Assembly (NCBI RefSeq): GCF_050003625.1
Contig: NC_134400.1
Coordinates: 53,634,066 to 53,698,065 of the forward strand
Direction of reading: 5' to 3'
From: Haematobia irritans
Lineage: Eukaryota > Arthropoda > Insecta > Diptera > Muscidae
Length of the DNA: 64,000 bases
Of the stretch, positions 42,879-54,431 are shown in pieces (position 1 is the first letter of the stretch; every line of letters starts with the position of its first letter). A program made the translations under genes and the position numbers. The notes beneath the pieces were generated by a model that saw nothing but the letters and a program-made list of their open reading frames with translations, was not told the DNA's origin and made no database searches.

Positions 42879-43242
42879 AGGCCGGTATGCACCTCTAGCG
42901 AAATTTTCGGTAGCAAAAATTTATTTAAGTCTTCAACAAAAAAACAGGGCTGTGTACATAAATTTTAAACCAGCTAATCGCTTTTAAAAATTGTGAATAT
43001 ATGTTCCAAATATTCCTCAAATAAATTGTTTATTATTTACAGACCTTTTAAAACTTTTACGTACACAATGATTGTAATAAATTAAATGTTTGCTGCCAAA
43101 ATATGCTTTTGACAACCCTGTTATTTTCATTAGAGGTGCGTACCAGCTTACGAAATTGAACGCTACCGAAAATTTCGTTAGCATAAATAGCAATGCATTT
43201 CTTATGGGAATGAAATTTTTCGCTAGAGGTGCATACCGGCCT
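42879..43242 (+). mobile_element. AGGCCGGTATGCACC-family DNA element
   Basis: 364 bp with ~28-bp inverted termini (AGGCCGGTATGCACCTCTAG). TTA lies at 42876-42878 and 43243-43245. The empty site GTGTTTATTGGG is seen at about 60475. Its ends begin like those of the GGCCGGTAC family, suggesting a common transposase. Confidence 0.8.
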
Positions 43243-43496
43243 TTATTGGGTAGTACTAAGATCACGTTTTCGCACGAAAAACTGTTATACTCCATATAAA
43301 AAACTTTTGCGCGGAATAAATGAGAAATCTTTGTATTGAGGATTTTCAAATACATATTTATACAACCATGGATTTTTCGCACGAAAAAATAGGCAGGTAT
43401 ATTTTTTTCGCATAAATAAGTTAACATCCCTGGGTTTGAGACCCTATTTGTGGAGCTAGATGATGATATTCGTTTTTCGCAGAAACGTACTAAGCA

Positions 43497-44714
43497 TAGT
43501 GTGTTTTTTAACAATTTCGCAAATATATCCGAAATTTTGGGTTTCTTACTTTAGACCCTCCCAGAAAAATTTTAGCCCCCCCCCCCAGAATTTGAAACTC
43601 TATTTATGATTTTCCATTTTTCAATAGTTTTTTTTTAATTTTTATAAAAATTAAACAAGTATATACAATCGCACAAATTTCCGCTAAAGACTTTCATGAA
43701 CAATCGAATTACTTGGATTGTGGTAGCAGTTGCCGATGGCAATGTTTTAGTCAGATATTTATGAAATAAAGCTGTGGTTGAACTTATGATTGATTTAGTT
43801 TAGTCAATTTAATTAAAAAAATAGTAATTGATATTAAAACTATTCTTTCATAAATTAATATCTTAATAATGCTGCGAAAAAGCGTTGCCAAAAAAGTAGT
43901 GAAAATGTACTTTTTGGGTCTAGAAGTGGTGCAAAATTGGCGGAGAAGCAATGAATGTAATATGAGCTTGTCATAGGACAAATGTCCACCGTTTCAACAG
44001 CCGTTGCAATGAATTTGCATCACTTCTTAAGGTGAGATCCGAATTCAGTGTTTTGAATGTAAATTAAAAAATTTTTTCCCAAATAAATAATTTTTATATT
44101 GTTTTTATGATTTTTAATGGATTCTGACGCTTGTTTGAAACGTTTTTCCTGGAATAATTTCCAAAATTATCGATTTTTCTATAATGGATTTAGCAGTTTT
44201 ATGGCAAAATTTGAATAATTTGTACCAATTTATTTATTCTTACTCTTTTTATAAACTATTTGAAAAAAAAAGAAAACAAAAAATTACACATTAAAATATG
44301 AAAAAAAAATTAAGTAAAAAAACTTCCTGTGTAGTTAAAATAATTGAGGACATTTTTGGAAGTACTTTTAAAGTTGTTCTTTAGAACAACTCACAATTTT
44401 TTTGCTGGGAAAAGTGTGGAACTACTTTTAGTTGCTTTATTATAAATTGTTTGTCGAGTTATTTTGATGTCTAATTTTTTATTCAATTTTATGAAATAAA
44501 ACATTAATTGAAACTATAAGTTCAGTCTATAAATTTTAGCTAGGGGGGGCTATAGCCCCCCCCCCCCCCCCTACACGTCTACACTCACAGAAAAAAATCT
44601 GCTAAGAACAGAAGTCAGTGCTTGCTGTTTTATTTTTTCCTTCATAGTCTAACGAACAATTCTTAAATTTTAAGATCCTAAAATGTTACCCAAAGTATTT
44701 TTAAAAACTGTTCC
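43497..44714. other. Unrecognised sequence between C runs
   Basis: C runs occur near 43578 and 44560, the second inside the palindrome GGGGGGCTATAGCCCCCC. The stretch between them may be one element with C-rich ends, but I could not define it. No gene was seen. Confidence 0.35.
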
Positions 44715-45233
44715 TACCCTGACAGCATTTCAATGTTCCATTTCATCCTCATCGCTACCACAGACTCGTAAGTGACACTGCAACAATCGCCAACTGTGAT
44801 AGTATTTTGCCATCACTATTCGCATGAAAGTATTTTGCCATCACTATTGTCACAAGAGCCATTTTATATTTTGTGAAACACCAAGCGCAACTGGCTTATT
44901 ATAATTTATTTCAATGATAACGAAAATAAAGTGCTGAAAACATAGTTATTACGCTTAAAATTGTGAAAAGTAAATTGGTGAACAATTTTTGACTTTCCAA
45001 ATGGAATAAAGTGATAGTTTTTCAAATATTTTTCCATTCCATTGGGAATAAAAGTACTGGCTGATAGACGCTACAACATTTAACTTACAACTTGTAACTC
45101 AACATCAATCTCTTATTAATGCATAAAAATGTGTTAACTGTGATGTGATAGCCGTATAAATGTTATATTTATGAGAATTTATAAATGTTTCATAAAATGA
45201 ATAAACATCTAAACAATCGTGTTTTACTTGACC

Positions 45234-46135
45234 CAGTGTTGCCAATTTGGTGCTTTTAGCACCAAATTTAGTGCTTTTTGATTTCTAAAAAGCACCAAAT
45301 TGCCTTTTTGGTGCCTTTTCAAAAAAAGCACCAACTTGGTGCTTTCTGGCATTTTCATTTAGAGCTTTTGGTGCTTTTTTTATTTTGAACAGTATTAAGT
45401 TTAATTGATACAAAATGTTGATTAGACTTTCAAGAGCCGAAGAAACTCAAATTTATTGCCAAATATAGAATTTGATTGTTATGAAGTTGGTATTGATTAT
45501 TTTTTAATTAATATTGTTATTTAAGGTATTCTGTAGGAAAGTCGAGCAATGAGTGTCGAATTTTTTAATTTGGTAAAGATGTCATTAAAAACGTTCGTAT
45601 TAAATTCACAAAAGCACGCAGTACTAAAATAAGCAATAGACTCCTTCCATATATTAATATTTTGAAAGTGGAAAAACATCACTGATCAAAATGAATTGGA
45701 CGAAAGCATTAAAACTGATCAAAGTGTATACTAGAATAGCGGTTCATAATGGTGAGTACTAAATTCGAGTTTTGCCGAATTTATACTATATCAGTAAAAA
45801 AGGGCATAAAATTATGCATATTTGCTGCAAATTTTATTATAACTTGCTGCAAATTTTATTATAACCAAAAGCAAAATTTCACAAAGTTTGTATTCCTTAA
45901 AATGAATTATTAAAGAAAAGTAATTGTGAAAAAATGACTATTTTAGCAGCTAAACTCGATCTTAATACCCACCTTAACTTTTTAAAATTCAATTCACAAA
46001 ATTTCTATAATACATCATCGGAAGGGTTTTTTTTTTAGTAGAGCATTTAATTTTCGATTTTGTGGTGGAAGGTGGTATGTTAAAATTTATAATATATTTT
46101 TGGTGCTTTTTGGCCTTGGGGAGTTGGCAACACTG
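45234..46135 (+). mobile_element. Nonautonomous hAT element with CAGTGTTGCCAA ends
   Basis: 902 bp with perfect 12-bp inverted ends. The 8-bp duplication ACTTGACC is at 45226-45233 and 46136-46143. The unoccupied site is visible at about 3705 and 4788. A partial GGTGGG MITE lies inside. No transposase is encoded. Confidence 0.9.
45751..45973 (+). mobile_element. GGTGGG-type MITE inside the hAT element
   Basis: GGTGAGTACTAAATTCGAG at the left and CTCGATCTTAATACCCACC at the right match the 2937-3166 family with substitutions. It is an older copy. Confidence 0.65.
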
Positions 46136-46404
46136 ACTTGACCACAATGATTCTTTTACAACTATCTTAAAATGCACTTTGTCTGATTGTTTGAAGGGGC
46201 TCTTATTGGCGTCCTTCTAAATGTATCCAGAAGGGCTCCTAATAATTGTACTCATGCGATACTTTTTTGTAGTAACTTGGCGTGGTACATCTTCTCAATA
46301 GTGACGACGCTTTTCCGAGGAGTTTTGGATATCGTATACGACTGTTTTCGACGTAGTGGGGATTCTCTGAAGCGCCCCCAAATTCAAAAAATGTTGGCAT
46401 GGTA

Positions 46405-46856
46405 ATGACTTTAAAAACTTCTAAATGGGATCACCAAACATTTTGTTTCCATTTATGCCCTTGTTTCAGAAATATTAAGATAAAAAAATAATTCGTCATC
46501 GTAGTCAAACCAGCAAACATAAACATTTTTGTGTTTTACTTAAAACTACTCAAGCTACCCACCTAATATAAACCCAACCTCCAAATTTTTCATCAGATCG
46601 GCCTGAAACTATAGTAACCATACATATCAGTTCATAACTAGATAAAGCCCCAATATAAAAGCGATCTCTATATTTTACATCTTAAGCGTCAATTTTTGTC
46701 TATAATTTGATATAGCTTATTTTTCATAACTTTTATAACAACCAAACATTAATTGGTCGTTATATTGTTTTATAATTACATATGGCTTAATAAAATAATA
46801 GCTACCGATATCAGTACTGTGTGTAACCAGATCACCGTGTAAAAGGTCTTACGAAC
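46405..46856. other. No gene recognised
   Basis: AT-rich spacer upstream of the hairpin repeat. Confidence 0.3.
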
Positions 46857-46869
46857 TTTTCCAATTTAC

Positions 46870-47528
46870 ATAAAATTCTTTATTTTGCCAAGCTTGAGAT
46901 CTATTTGTTTTTATTATTTTCAATTCATCCGTCCTAATATTTCGCAATTTTCGTTGAATTGCTTCATCAGAGGTGTATGATCTATAAGCATTTTTTTATA
47001 ATATTAATTAATTAATTAAGTAAAATTAAATTAAACAATTCATACAAATTTCAAATACATAGTACAATTAAAACAACATCTTATCCTAAACATCATCTAC
47101 CAGGCTAACATAAATGTTAAGCCCTAACTATTATCTCCAACTTACATATAAGTCAATCACTATACCCAAAATTCTTATTAGAGCATCACTGCTTTCGTCA
47201 GCTTTCGCTATTGCACGAGAGCAGTGATGCTCTAATAAGAATTTTGGGTATAGTGATTGACTTATATGTAAGTTGGAGATAATAGTTAGGGCTTAACATT
47301 TATGTTAGTCTGGTAGATGATGTTTAGGATAAGATGTTGTTTTAATTGTACTATGTATTTGAATTGCTTAATTTAATTTAACTTAATTAATTAATATTAC
47401 AAAAAAATGTTTATAGATCATACACCTCTGATGAAGCAATTCAACGAAAATTGCGAAATATTAGGATGGATGAATTGAAAATAATAAAAACAAATAGATC
47501 TCAAGCTTGGCAAAATAAAGAATTTTAT
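46870..47528. repeat. Long hairpin repeat with ~310-320-bp arms
   Basis: Positions 46870-47193 and 47220-47528 are nearly perfect inverted repeats around a 26-bp spacer. A 13-bp direct repeat TTTTCCAATTTAC lies outside it at 46857-46869 and 47570-47582. It ends about 150 bp from the stop codon of the Clipper gene. A transcript through it would fold into a long double-stranded RNA. Confidence 0.88.
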
Positions 47529-47597
47529 TTAAACTGAAAAAGATCGAATAAGAAACAAAATAAATCAAGTTTTCCAATTTACTATCGAAAATATTGG

Positions 47598-47603
47598 TTT
47601 TAT
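47598..47603 (-). terminator. Possible polyadenylation signal of the Clipper gene
   Basis: AATAAA on the minus strand, about 80 bp after the stop codon. It is plausible but unproven. Confidence 0.4.
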
Positions 47604-47682
47604 TTTATAGACTTCGAAAGTATGTCGTAACATTTTTATCTGTTTACCACAGGAAAAATAACAAATCTTATTTAATGGAATA

Positions 47683-48627
47683 TCATTTATGACTCCTTTG
47701 ATTGGAAAGAAATGCCAAATGACCTTTGGGACACTTATTTGCATAGTGACCCTTGTTCCCACATTTGTAACAGGTTATTTCCTCTAAAGGTTTAGATATC
47801 TTCTGGTACATTGGAGGTCCATTATTTGCAGTTCTCGGATTTGTAGGAGCATCAGTATTTTCACTCGAGCCTGTGTTGTTACTAGCAGCTTCTTGTGACT
47901 CCTTATTTGGTTGAATGTTTACCGGAGTTTGTGGTCCTTGGTAGTGAGGAAAACGAATATTTGTGTTTTGTCGACTAGTTTGCAGATCGATTGTGTTGTC
48001 TGGATTGCTTTTGCACATCGAAGCTTTGTGTCCAAATTCTCCGCAGAAATGGCACGTCGGTATTTTCTTTTGGAACTGTTCTTTGTTAGCTTCAGCACTT
48101 GGTGGCAGCTCAAATCGAGGATGCATGTGTTTACAACTCCAGCCATTGGGACAAAATCCGGACAAATAATTCATACACAATACCCTCCGCACATGACGAT
48201 GTCTACAATGGGGCCCATGGCGACAGAATCCTCTATCATACCAAGGACAATCTTTTATTTTACTTTCAGGATCAATATGGAGAAATGGACATTCTTTATT
48301 ATGGCAGGCATTGAAACGTGAATAAAAGTAACATTCTGGCATTTTCTTCATATCAAACTCATGCAGGAACTCACATTGGTCACCCTTTTTACAAAGACCA
48401 CGCAACCAATGTTTACAAACTATTGTGCGGTCACCGCGTATATGACGAAATGGACACATCGCTCCTTTAGTGCATTCTTCCCCATTTTTTGAGTTTAGGA
48501 ATTGGCAAACTGCTGCTACAGATTTGTCCATGCCAAAGAAGGGTAATGATATAGCACCCACCTGCTCCGTCAGATCCCTTTCCACTTTGAAATATATATG
48601 GTTGACGTTAGCCAGTATCATATCCAT
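47683..48627 (-). CDS. Clp: Clipper / CPSF 30-kDa subunit homologue
   Basis: 314 residues from the ATG at 48627. The protein should be the zinc-finger RNA-binding subunit of the cleavage and polyadenylation specificity factor, which helps recognise the AAUAAA signal in the nucleus. Five CCCH fingers are visible at residues 41-62, 71-89, 99-117, 127-145 and 151-169. Two CCHC knuckles follow at 192-205 and 286-299, the arrangement known for Drosophila Clipper. The frame stays open upstream to 48738 but I prefer the ATG at 48627, because MDMILANV matches the usual N terminus and AAACATGG is a good start context. The coding region is uninterrupted, so this is either an intronless gene or a retrocopy. 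No poly(A) tract marks a retrocopy. Confidence 0.9.
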   Translation of the reverse strand: MDMILANVNHIYFKVERDLTEQVGAISLPFFGMDKSVAAVCQFLNSKNGEECTKGAMCPFRHIRGDRTIVCKHWLRGLCKKGDQCEFLHEFDMKKMPECYFYSRFNACHNKECPFLHIDPESKIKDCPWYDRGFCRHGPHCRHRHVRRVLCMNYLSGFCPNGWSCKHMHPRFELPPSAEANKEQFQKKIPTCHFCGEFGHKASMCKSNPDNTIDLQTSRQNTNIRFPHYQGPQTPVNIQPNKESQEAASNNTGSSENTDAPTNPRTANNGPPMYQKISKPLEEITCYKCGNKGHYANKCPKGHLAFLSNQRSHK

Positions 48628-49090
48628 GTTTATGTTTGTGAGTTCACTAACAGCAATAAATATTAAAAAGGTCCATGCAAAAGTTGCAGACTTCTTGTTT
48701 ATATTAGTGTTGGGAAAGGAACGAGTATTTGATTTCAAGTACTCGTTAGTGACTAATTTTTTGAGTACTCGTTACTATTAAATGAATACTCACTATCTTC
48801 ACTTGAGTGAAGATACCGACGTAGGTAACTTTTTAAAATACAACAAACACCCAAATAACAGGGTGACACAGAGTTGTATAAACCATATAAAATTCGGAAT
48901 TTATCGACTGTGGTGGCCAGAAAAATTATGGACAAACAAAATATGACCATAAATTTAGTGAATATATTGAATAAAGATATGTTTAAAAAATTATTCTTGT
49001 TTAGATATAACGTATTACTACCATAAATTGTTTAAACTATGATTTAAAACGGTATTAGCAACAAATTCGATCCAGGGGCCACAATAATAG
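48628..49090. other. Upstream region of Clipper with ACTCGTTA repeat
   Basis: 48700-48790 contains repeated GTACTCGTTA words and a possible transposon end (AGTGTTGGGAAAGG). No promoter element could be assigned. Confidence 0.35.
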
Positions 49091-49091
49091 C

Positions 49092-49420
49092 TTCGTTCAA
49101 AATTCCGCAAATGGGACATCAAAGTGGAAGTCATTACCTAAATTTTGATGTATGCCATGTGCTCTAACAGTGTTTTTAGACGAAGATATCCTGGATTTAA
49201 TTTTTTGCCAGTGGGGGTCAGTACAGAGATTGTGTCGTGGAAGCCAGGAACGAACTTCGTTCAAAATTCTGATTATGGAACATCAAAGTGGAAGTCATTA
49301 CCTACATTTTGATATATGTCATGTGCTCCAACAGTGTTTTTGGACGAGGATATCCTGGATTCCATTTTTTCCACTATGGGTCAGTAGATGGACGCCAGGA
49401 AAAGACATTTTATACATTTT
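49092..49420 (+). repeat. Tandem duplication of ~164 bp
   Basis: CTTCGTTCAAAATTC followed by CATCAAAGTGGAAG occurs at about 49092 and 49256. The two units are ~85-90% similar by eye. Both are open in one frame only by chance. Confidence 0.75.
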
Positions 49421-50112
49421 ATGAGAAGTTGCTTTGGGATATCACCCATCAAGTTATAATACAATTTTCATCAAATAGATATAATTGTAAACTTTTTTAA
49501 TGTTGATTTTAGCGGCTGAACTTGAACTTAGTACCCACCTTTAAAATGTTTGTATGAGGCTGTAATAGAACGCGTTACGATACACCAGCAACTAACAACA
49601 TCGAAGCGGAGCGTTTCTCATTTCGTGTAGCACCTTTAGCTGAAGTAGAGTTGGGCGATCCCGCCTCACTACAGTGATCGGTATTTTCGGATTCGCTCCT
49701 AAAAAGGAACTAGTACCATTATTTAGTTCCTCCTATTGGATCCGGACACAGTTTCAGTGACTAAAAGTGAAAAAAAATTCAGAGTTCAAAATGTTTCTTA
49801 TAAATGTCGATTTTTTTTGTATTTTTTTTCATTAAAAGTTATTATGTAAAAAGATGACTTTGCAATTTTTATTTGTTTTAGCCAAAATAAAACATGTTTT
49901 AGTGTAATCGAGCTTAAAAAATAGCAGGAATATTTGCTATTTCAGCAAACAGTGACTGATATCGCTTTTTCAGCAGACTTTTCTGCTGTCCCTACTAACA
50001 AATTTCTTTGGGTGCTGGAATTAAAGATAAATCTATAAAGCGCATAAGGCACACAGCAGAAGCAGTTTGAATATTGGTTTTAATCTCTTCCACTAGTGTC
50101 GCATATGTGTTA

Positions 50113-50192
50113 CGCGCTTTACAGATTATCAGTTATTCCGTACGGAATGTCGGTGTTTGTAAATAATCTTACAGTGTGTCGGATCTCTATGG
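50113..50192 (-). mobile_element. Fragment of TGCGCTTTACAG-type DNA element
   Basis: CGCGCTTTACAGATTATCAG and the following ~60 bp match the reversed right end of 40217-40458. The other end is missing. TTA precedes it. Confidence 0.6.
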
Positions 50193-50726
50193 CTCATCTA
50201 GGTATTATAATGTCTATGCATAGATGAGCCATGGGTGTTAAACTATGTTTGACAGTTCCGAAGATTAGGTTAAAGTGGCAGCCCGATTAATGCTATGTTC
50301 CCACCGACTCGTTTTCCTCATTCGTTTTTCCAAAACATTTCACCGTTCACACCGGGTTGAGATGTTTTAGTTTGACAGTTACCATGGAAACTAGAAATTC
50401 ACATTTACTCGAAATTCACATAATATGCAACCTATGTCCAAATAATTACCGCGAGCGCAAAGGGAAAACATTTTTTATGTTATTTTCACATGTCCATGTT
50501 CTTAAAAGCCTTTGTTTATTCTTTTTTTTTTTTCTATGAAACTTATTTCAATATTTTGAATAAGGTATGTTATTCGGGGTATATTCCAAATTAGGTGGGT
50601 TCACATTCTAAAATTGACGTGTTTTGGAGGAAAACTTGTGTTTTGAAGTTGTTTTTTAGTATGGTGAAAACGACTCGTTTTGAAGTGCTTATAAAGGGAA
50701 AACATTTCAAGCTCCAAAACATGCTT
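50193..50726. other. Unrecognised sequence inside the hAT-like element
   Basis: A small palindrome (ATGGCTCATCT with its complement) lies at about 50188-50232. No gene was recognised. Confidence 0.3.
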
Positions 50727-50847
50727 GGTGAGAACACCGTATAAGATTCAGGCTCACTTACACTATTCAGTCCATTGTGATACCACATTAACTAAAAGTA
50801 CCTATTACATATGGGCACTTATAGTTTTAACCGCTGAACCTTCTTGA

Positions 50848-53800
50848 TTATTTTTCTTTGTTAAACCAACCAGATTGTTCCAAAAACATTAGCAGACTGC
50901 TTAAGTTAACGTTTTCCAGATCCGCCAGTAATCTGAAGCTATATGCTCCTAAAAGTTGCTTGTGCTTTACACAAAATGCAGGACACTCACACAAGAGGTG
51001 TTTAATTGATTCTTTTTCCTCCGCATCATGACAGCTCATACAATAGTCATTATACTTCGCGCCAATAGTTTTTGCAAAATCGCCTATCAGGCAGCGACCC
51101 GTTATAGCAGATATCAGGATTGATATCTGACGTCTCGAGAACATTAGCATATCTAGCGTGCGGTTTAAGTTGAAATGGGGCCATATTTGCTTGGTGTCGT
51201 TAGAACCCTTGCAATTCTCCCATCGAACATTTGCCATCCTAACAGCCTTCTCACGCAGCATGAGCTTGCAGGTAGCTAGGGGCATACCAACAAATTCCAG
51301 TTCCCCTGGAATATGTAAGGCAGTCCCTAGCCTTGCCAACTCATCCGCTTCGTAGTTCCCCGGTATGTTCCTATGGCCAGGCACCCATATTAGGTGAATA
51401 TTGTACTGCTCAGCCATCTCATTGAGAGATTTGCGGCAGTCGATGGCCGTTTTCGAGTTGAGGAACACAGAGTCCAAGGATTTTATTGCAGGTTGACTGT
51501 CTGAGTATATATTAATGTCCACATTTTTTGGAACATTACTTCTCAGCCAATTCACCACCTCTCTTATTGCTAATATTTCAGCCTGAAAAACACTACAGTG
51601 ATTAGGTAATATTTTCGCTATTCGAAATTCCAGATCATTAGAATAAACTCCGAACCCCACTTGTCCATCCAATTTGGAGCCATCAGTGTAGAAATCTATA
51701 TATTCTTTATTCCCCGGGGTATGTGTGCACCACGCCTCACTGTTGGGGATTAGAGTCTCAAACTTTTTGTCGAAAAGTGGACTCGCCAAAGTGTAATCCA
51801 CTACGTTAGGCACATCTGGCATTATTTTGAGGACAGAACTGTGACCGTAACCTTTTTCCGACCACAGCGATAGTTCGCGTAACCGCACAGCCGTTGTTGC
51901 AGCTGACTGTTTGGCCAAAATGTCTAAGGGCAATAGATGCAGCATGACATTAAGGGAATTTGTTCCTGTCTTGCTGAATGCGCCTGAAATGCACAAACAC
52001 GCCATACGCTGAACTTTATCTAAACAAGTCGGTTTCTGAAGTGCCGGCCACCAGACTACAACATTATATAGCATTATAGGTCTAACCACTGCCGTGTATA
52101 GCCAATGCACAATTTTTGGTTTTAGTCCCCACTTTTTTCCTATTGCCTTTTTGCACGAGTACAAAGCTACAGTTGCCTTTCTCGCCCTTTCTTCAATATT
52201 AAGCTTAAAGTTCAGCTTCCTGTCCAAAATAACGCCAAGGTATTTTGCACAATCACCAAATTTCAATACCCCCTAAGGAAATAGGCCTAACCGTGGGAGT
52301 TTTGCGATCTTTGCAGTACATGACTAATTCTGTCTTTGCAGGATTTACCCCAGGACCATTGTCTTTCGCCCATTTCTCAGTCATCCGGAGGGCCCTCTGA
52401 ATAATATCTCTGATTGTGGATGGGAATTTTCCCCTGACTGCCAGAGCCACATCATCTGCGTATGCCACCACTTTTATCCTTTCTTTTTCTAGAGTAACCA
52501 GAAGGCTATTTATAGCAACATTCCAAAGAAGAGGTGATAGAACTCCTCCTTGGGGAGTGCCTCTGTTCACATACCTTTGTATGTTTGCTTGTCCTAGTGT
52601 GGCTGAAATACGTCTCTTCATTAGCAGTTCGTCTAACAGCCTGGGTATACATGGATCAACATTCAGAGTTGTCAGTCCATTTAATATCGAGCTCGGATGG
52701 ACATTATTGAATGCCCCTTTGATGTCTAGAAACGCAACGATTGTGTATTCTTTGACAGATAGTGAGCTTTCAATTAAGCTGACTAGTTCATGTAGTGCGG
52801 TCTCAGTAGACCTGCCCTTCGAGTATGCATGCTGTCGTTTCGAGAACAAACTTGAATCGATGCTAGTTCTAATATAAATATCTATCATCCTCTCCAGAGT
52901 CTTAAGTAGGAATGAGGATAAGCTGATTGGTCGGAAATCCTTCGCCCTCGAGTGAGAGGCTTTTCCCGCTTTAGGTATGAAAACGACTTTTGTTTCCCTC
53001 CACTTTCCTGGGATATATGATAAGTTGATACATCCTTTATATATCACCGACAACCAGGGGATAATTTTGTCAGTTACAGCTTGTAACTCCGCCGGAGTAA
53101 TTCCATCAGGTCCGGGGGATTTGAATGGTCCAAAGCTATTTAGCGCCCATCTTATTCTAGTTTCCGATACAATTTCCTCGACAGGAAACGACCGCTGAGC
53201 AACTGTGGCACCGCCAGTACATGGTTCAACCATCTGATTTCCAGGAAAATGTGTGTCTAATAGTATCTCCAGCGTCTCCTCACTGGACGTTGTCCAATTG
53301 CCGTCCGATGTTTTAATGAAACCTGGAGCGGAGTTGGTGGATGCTAGAACCTTCCGTAGTCTGGAAGCCTCGGACGTATTCTCAATACTGCTGCAGTAAT
53401 CATTCCAAGAGTTATGCTGAGCCTTTCTCAGTTCTCGCTTGTATCCTCTCAGATTCTTCTTGTAAGCGTCCCAATCCTCAGGGGCTCTGGTGGACTTTGC
53501 CTTGTTAAAGAGCTTCCTGCAGGATTTCCTCATATTACTTAATTCCGTAGACCACCATGGTGGTCGATGTTTCCCCCTTGGCTTTCCTCTGGGGCATGCA
53601 GCTTTCAGTGAGATGTTGAAGGCCTTAGTAATCTGCTCCACTGCGTGTTCGATATCTTATTTGTCTCTGTTATTTTCGGTTTCATCCTATTGAACGATTC
53701 CCTATACCTATTCCAGTCAGCTTTGCCAACATTTGGCGGAAATATGGTCTTGGTGATATGAACATCAAATTTGAAACTGATGTAGCGATGATCTGAGAAG

Positions 53801-54431
53801 CTGTGTTCACTTAAAACTGCCACTCAGATATCATTTCATTCAGTTCTTGCGAAGCCAAGGTGATGTCCAAAACCTCTTGCCTGTTTTTAGTGACAAAGGT
53901 TGGGGCATCTCCCTTGTTGCAAACTACCAGATTAGTACGCAAAATAAACTCTATTAGCGACTCTCCCCTTGCATTAGTATCACTACTTCCCCATATACTA
54001 TGATGTGCATTCGCATCGCATCCCATAATGAGTTTCGTCTTTGTTTTCAGTGACTCCTCCACTAAGGTCTTAACGGCATATGGAGGCATCTCCCTGTCAT
54101 GTCCCATGTAGACCGAAGATACCCAATATTTGCATTTGGCTATTTCTAAACTGGCAACGACAGTGTCTGTATTGCATATTGAAGGAAGCAGAAACAAGTT
54201 GAGCTCTTTTTTAGCAATTATACAGGCTCGATTTACATCATTACCAGTATACTGCAATAGTTTGAACCCCGGAGTACTTAATTCACATATTTTGTTTCTA
54301 TAAACATATGGTTCTTGAATAAGAACTATATCTATGTCCCCTTTCATCAGGAGAACTTTTAAGGCAGCACATGCAGCCTTACAATGATGAAGATTTATCT
54401 GGAGGATCCGTAGGACCATCGAGATTTTCAA
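50848..54431 (-). pseudogene. LINE ORF2: endonuclease, reverse transcriptase, RNase H (frameshifted)
   Basis: The frames join as 54431-53811 (endonuclease: LQINLHHCKAA, IQEPY, GCDANAHHSIWGS, DITLAS), 53823-53660 (SDHRYISF and linker), 53641-52253 (RT: FRPISLSSFLLKTLE, GTPQGGVLSPLLWN, AYADDVALAV) and 52266-50848 (connection and RNase H: FYTDGSKLDG, YSDSQPAIKS, WVPGHRNIPG). Frameshifts lie near 53820, 53660 and 52260. The first ATG of the endonuclease frame is at 54419. The protein would nick target DNA and prime reverse transcription, but this copy cannot make it intact. Confidence 0.9.

Larger units (their letters stand above)
41602..43250 (+). mobile_element. CCCAATAAACACA-family DNA element, copy 1
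   Basis: It starts CCCAATAAACACAGGATG and ends TTATTGGG, with TA on both sides (41600-41601 and 43251-43252). It is co-linear with 59081-60486, except for a GGTGGG MITE piece that replaces part of the left half and an inserted element at 42879-43242. No transposase was recognised; a 64-residue ORF at 42519 recurs in the other copy as a 69-residue frame. Confidence 0.72.
41596..43496 (+). mobile_element. AGCCTAGTACTAAG-family DNA element, split by a CCCAATAAACACA element
   Basis: AGCCTA at 41596-41601 and TAGTACTAAGATCACG from 43251 belong to one terminus, separated by the element at 41602-43250 with TA duplicated. The right end CGTACTAAGCA is at 43496. The family reference is the 257-bp copy at 41760-42016. 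Confidence 0.68.
44717..46402 (+). mobile_element. CCCTGCCA-family DNA element split by a hAT element
   Basis: It starts CCCTGACAGCATTTC and ends AAAAATGTTGGCATGG, with TA at 44715-44716 and 46403-46404. The interior follows 3209-3959 until 45233 and resumes at 46136. Confidence 0.75.

Noticed and set aside
43017..43514. A 165-residue minus-strand frame as a host gene
   Set aside because: It crosses the junctions of three different transposable elements and has no recognisable domain.
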